Assembly: GCA_021828715.1 (NCBI GenBank)
Contig: JAJZDF010000047.1
Coordinates: 1 to 5,872 of the forward strand
Direction: 5' to 3'
From: Thermoplasmata archaeon
GTDB taxonomy: Archaea > Thermoplasmatota > Thermoplasmata > Lutacidiplasmatales > UBA184
DNA: 5,872 nucleotides
Shown here: positions 5,271 to 5,872 of the stretch, piece after piece
How the letters are laid out: each line of letters opens with the position of its first letter
How positions within the stretch are numbered: position 1 is the stretch's first letter
Notes under the pieces: generated by a model
The model's input: the letters and a program-made list of their open reading frames with translations, nothing else
Databases searched by the model: none
What the model was told of the DNA's origin: nothing
Program-made: the position numbers and the translations under genes

Positions 5271-5872
5271 ATGCATGCGGTCGTCACGCTCGCCGGCGAA
5301 GGGACCCGGATGCTCCCGTGGAGCCGGGGACTCCGGAAGGAGTTCCTGCCGCTGTACGATCGGGGAAGCGCGGGCGAGCCGGTCCTGAAGCCGGTCGCCC
5401 ACCTGGTCGTCGAGTGCCTGGTCGCCGCAGGGGCGAACCAGATCACGCTCGTCGTCCGGCCGAAGGACGCCGGGGCCGTCCAGAGCTATTTCAGCGTCGA
5501 CCGGGAGTTTCTCGTCCGCCATCGTCGGACCCCCGACCGGCTGGTGGAGACCCGGGAGTTCTACCGGACCCTGGCGGGGCTCCACTTCGGCTTCGTCTCC
5601 CAGCCGCACCCGCGCGGATTCGGCGACGCGGTCCTCCGCGCCGAGGCGGCCGTCGGTCCCCACCCGTTCCTCCTGCATGCCGGCGACGGAGTGCTCCTGG
5701 AGCGCCACCGCGGCGAAGCGCTCCGCCGGATGGTCGCCCTGCGGGAGGCCGAGGACCTCGACGCGGTCCTCCTCGTCCGTCAGGTCGCCGACGCCCGGAG
5801 GTACGGGGTCATCGAAGGGGCGCCGGACGGGCGGGTCGGCCCGTTCGCCCGCTGGCGCGTCACCAGATCGGA
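5271..5872 (+). CDS. GalU-like sugar-1-phosphate nucleotidyltransferase, N-terminal part (runs off right edge)
   Basis: The first 200 residues of a nucleotidyltransferase most like UTP-glucose-1-phosphate uridylyltransferase. Seen here: the pyrophosphorylase signature LAGEGTRMLPWS (7-18) with the G-x-G-T-R loop; RKEFLPL (22-28), replacing the usual PKEMLPI; LKPVAHLVVE (39-48) for the 'KPxIxYxVEE' strand; YFSVDREF (73-80); QPHPRGFGDAVLRAE (111-125), matching the 'QxxxxGLGHAVL' substrate loop; HAGDGVLL (136-143) with Asp139 as the likely metal ligand; and RYGVIEG (177-183). The expected reaction is UTP + glucose-1-phosphate to UDP-glucose, which is the substrate of the gene just upstream; the specificity (UTP or dTTP, glucose or other) is inferred from family and context. 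ATG at 5271 lies 12 bases after the upstream stop, with AGGGG (5257-5261) overlapping that TAG. About nine extra residues (RGSAGEPVL) occur before the KP motif. Confidence 0.87.
   Translation, partial: MHAVVTLAGEGTRMLPWSRGLRKEFLPLYDRGSAGEPVLKPVAHLVVECLVAAGANQITLVVRPKDAGAVQSYFSVDREFLVRHRRTPDRLVETREFYRTLAGLHFGFVSQPHPRGFGDAVLRAEAAVGPHPFLLHAGDGVLLERHRGEALRRMVALREAEDLDAVLLVRQVADARRYGVIEGAPDGRVGPFARWRVTRS

Noticed and set aside
3918..5708. A 596-codon open frame on the minus strand across the sulfoquinovose synthase and nucleotidyltransferase genes
   Set aside because: Antisense shadow of two clear families; composition is Arg/Asp/Glu/Gly-rich without a domain.
1..5872. tRNA, rRNA, CRISPR, insertion sequence or riboswitch
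   Set aside because: Coding sequence fills nearly all of the window; the gaps are too short, and no repeat array, transposase motif or cloverleaf was recognised by reading.

Overview
The window looks like a piece of a GC-rich (roughly 70% by eye) archaeal chromosome. The archaeal assignment rests on gene content: an archaeal-type NAC (NAC domain plus C-terminal UBA), a Dph2-type diphthamide enzyme, a PAC2-family proteasome chaperone, a RimI/Ard1-type acetyltransferase and a TATA-like promoter. The proteins lack the strong acidic bias of haloarchaea. A high-GC uncultured euryarchaeote such as a Thermoplasmatota lineage is a reasonable guess, but the sequence alone does not settle it.

The layout is two divergent transcription units separated by an 81-base control region (3870-3950). 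The minus-strand unit reads leftward: PAC2 chaperone (3869-3057), GNAT N-acetyltransferase (3094-2567), four-CBS protein with an HPF/RaiA-like C-terminal domain (2512-1283), NAC (1273-881), Nudix hydrolase (871-416, GTG start), and the N-terminal part of Dph2 (385-1, cut by the window edge). Gaps are 54, 9, 9 and 30 bases and the first pair overlaps by 38, so this is probably one operon. Its theme is translation and protein quality control: proteasome assembly or activation, N-terminal acetylation, ribosome hibernation, nascent-chain binding and EF-2 modification. The Nudix enzyme is the odd member.

The plus-strand unit is a UDP-sulfoquinovose synthase closely resembling plant SQD1 (3951-5258), followed 12 bases later by a GalU-like sugar-1-phosphate nucleotidyltransferase (5271 to the right edge, partial). 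One plausible scheme is that the second gene makes UDP-glucose and the first converts it with sulfite to UDP-sulfoquinovose, the donor for sulfolipid or a sulfated glycan. No glycosyltransferase lies inside the window to say which.

Points worth a second look are the CBS-HPF fusion, the C-terminal Met-Tyr-Arg (HbYX-like) tail on the PAC2 protein, the SQD1/GalU pair in an archaeon, the shared TATA element flanked by two palindromes, and a curious regularity: all five TAG-terminated genes are in the same reading frame as the next gene, with no other stop between. The window is otherwise gene-dense: there is no gene-free stretch over 300 bases, and no tRNA, rRNA, CRISPR, insertion sequence or attachment site was seen. 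I found no wholly new multi-gene system.
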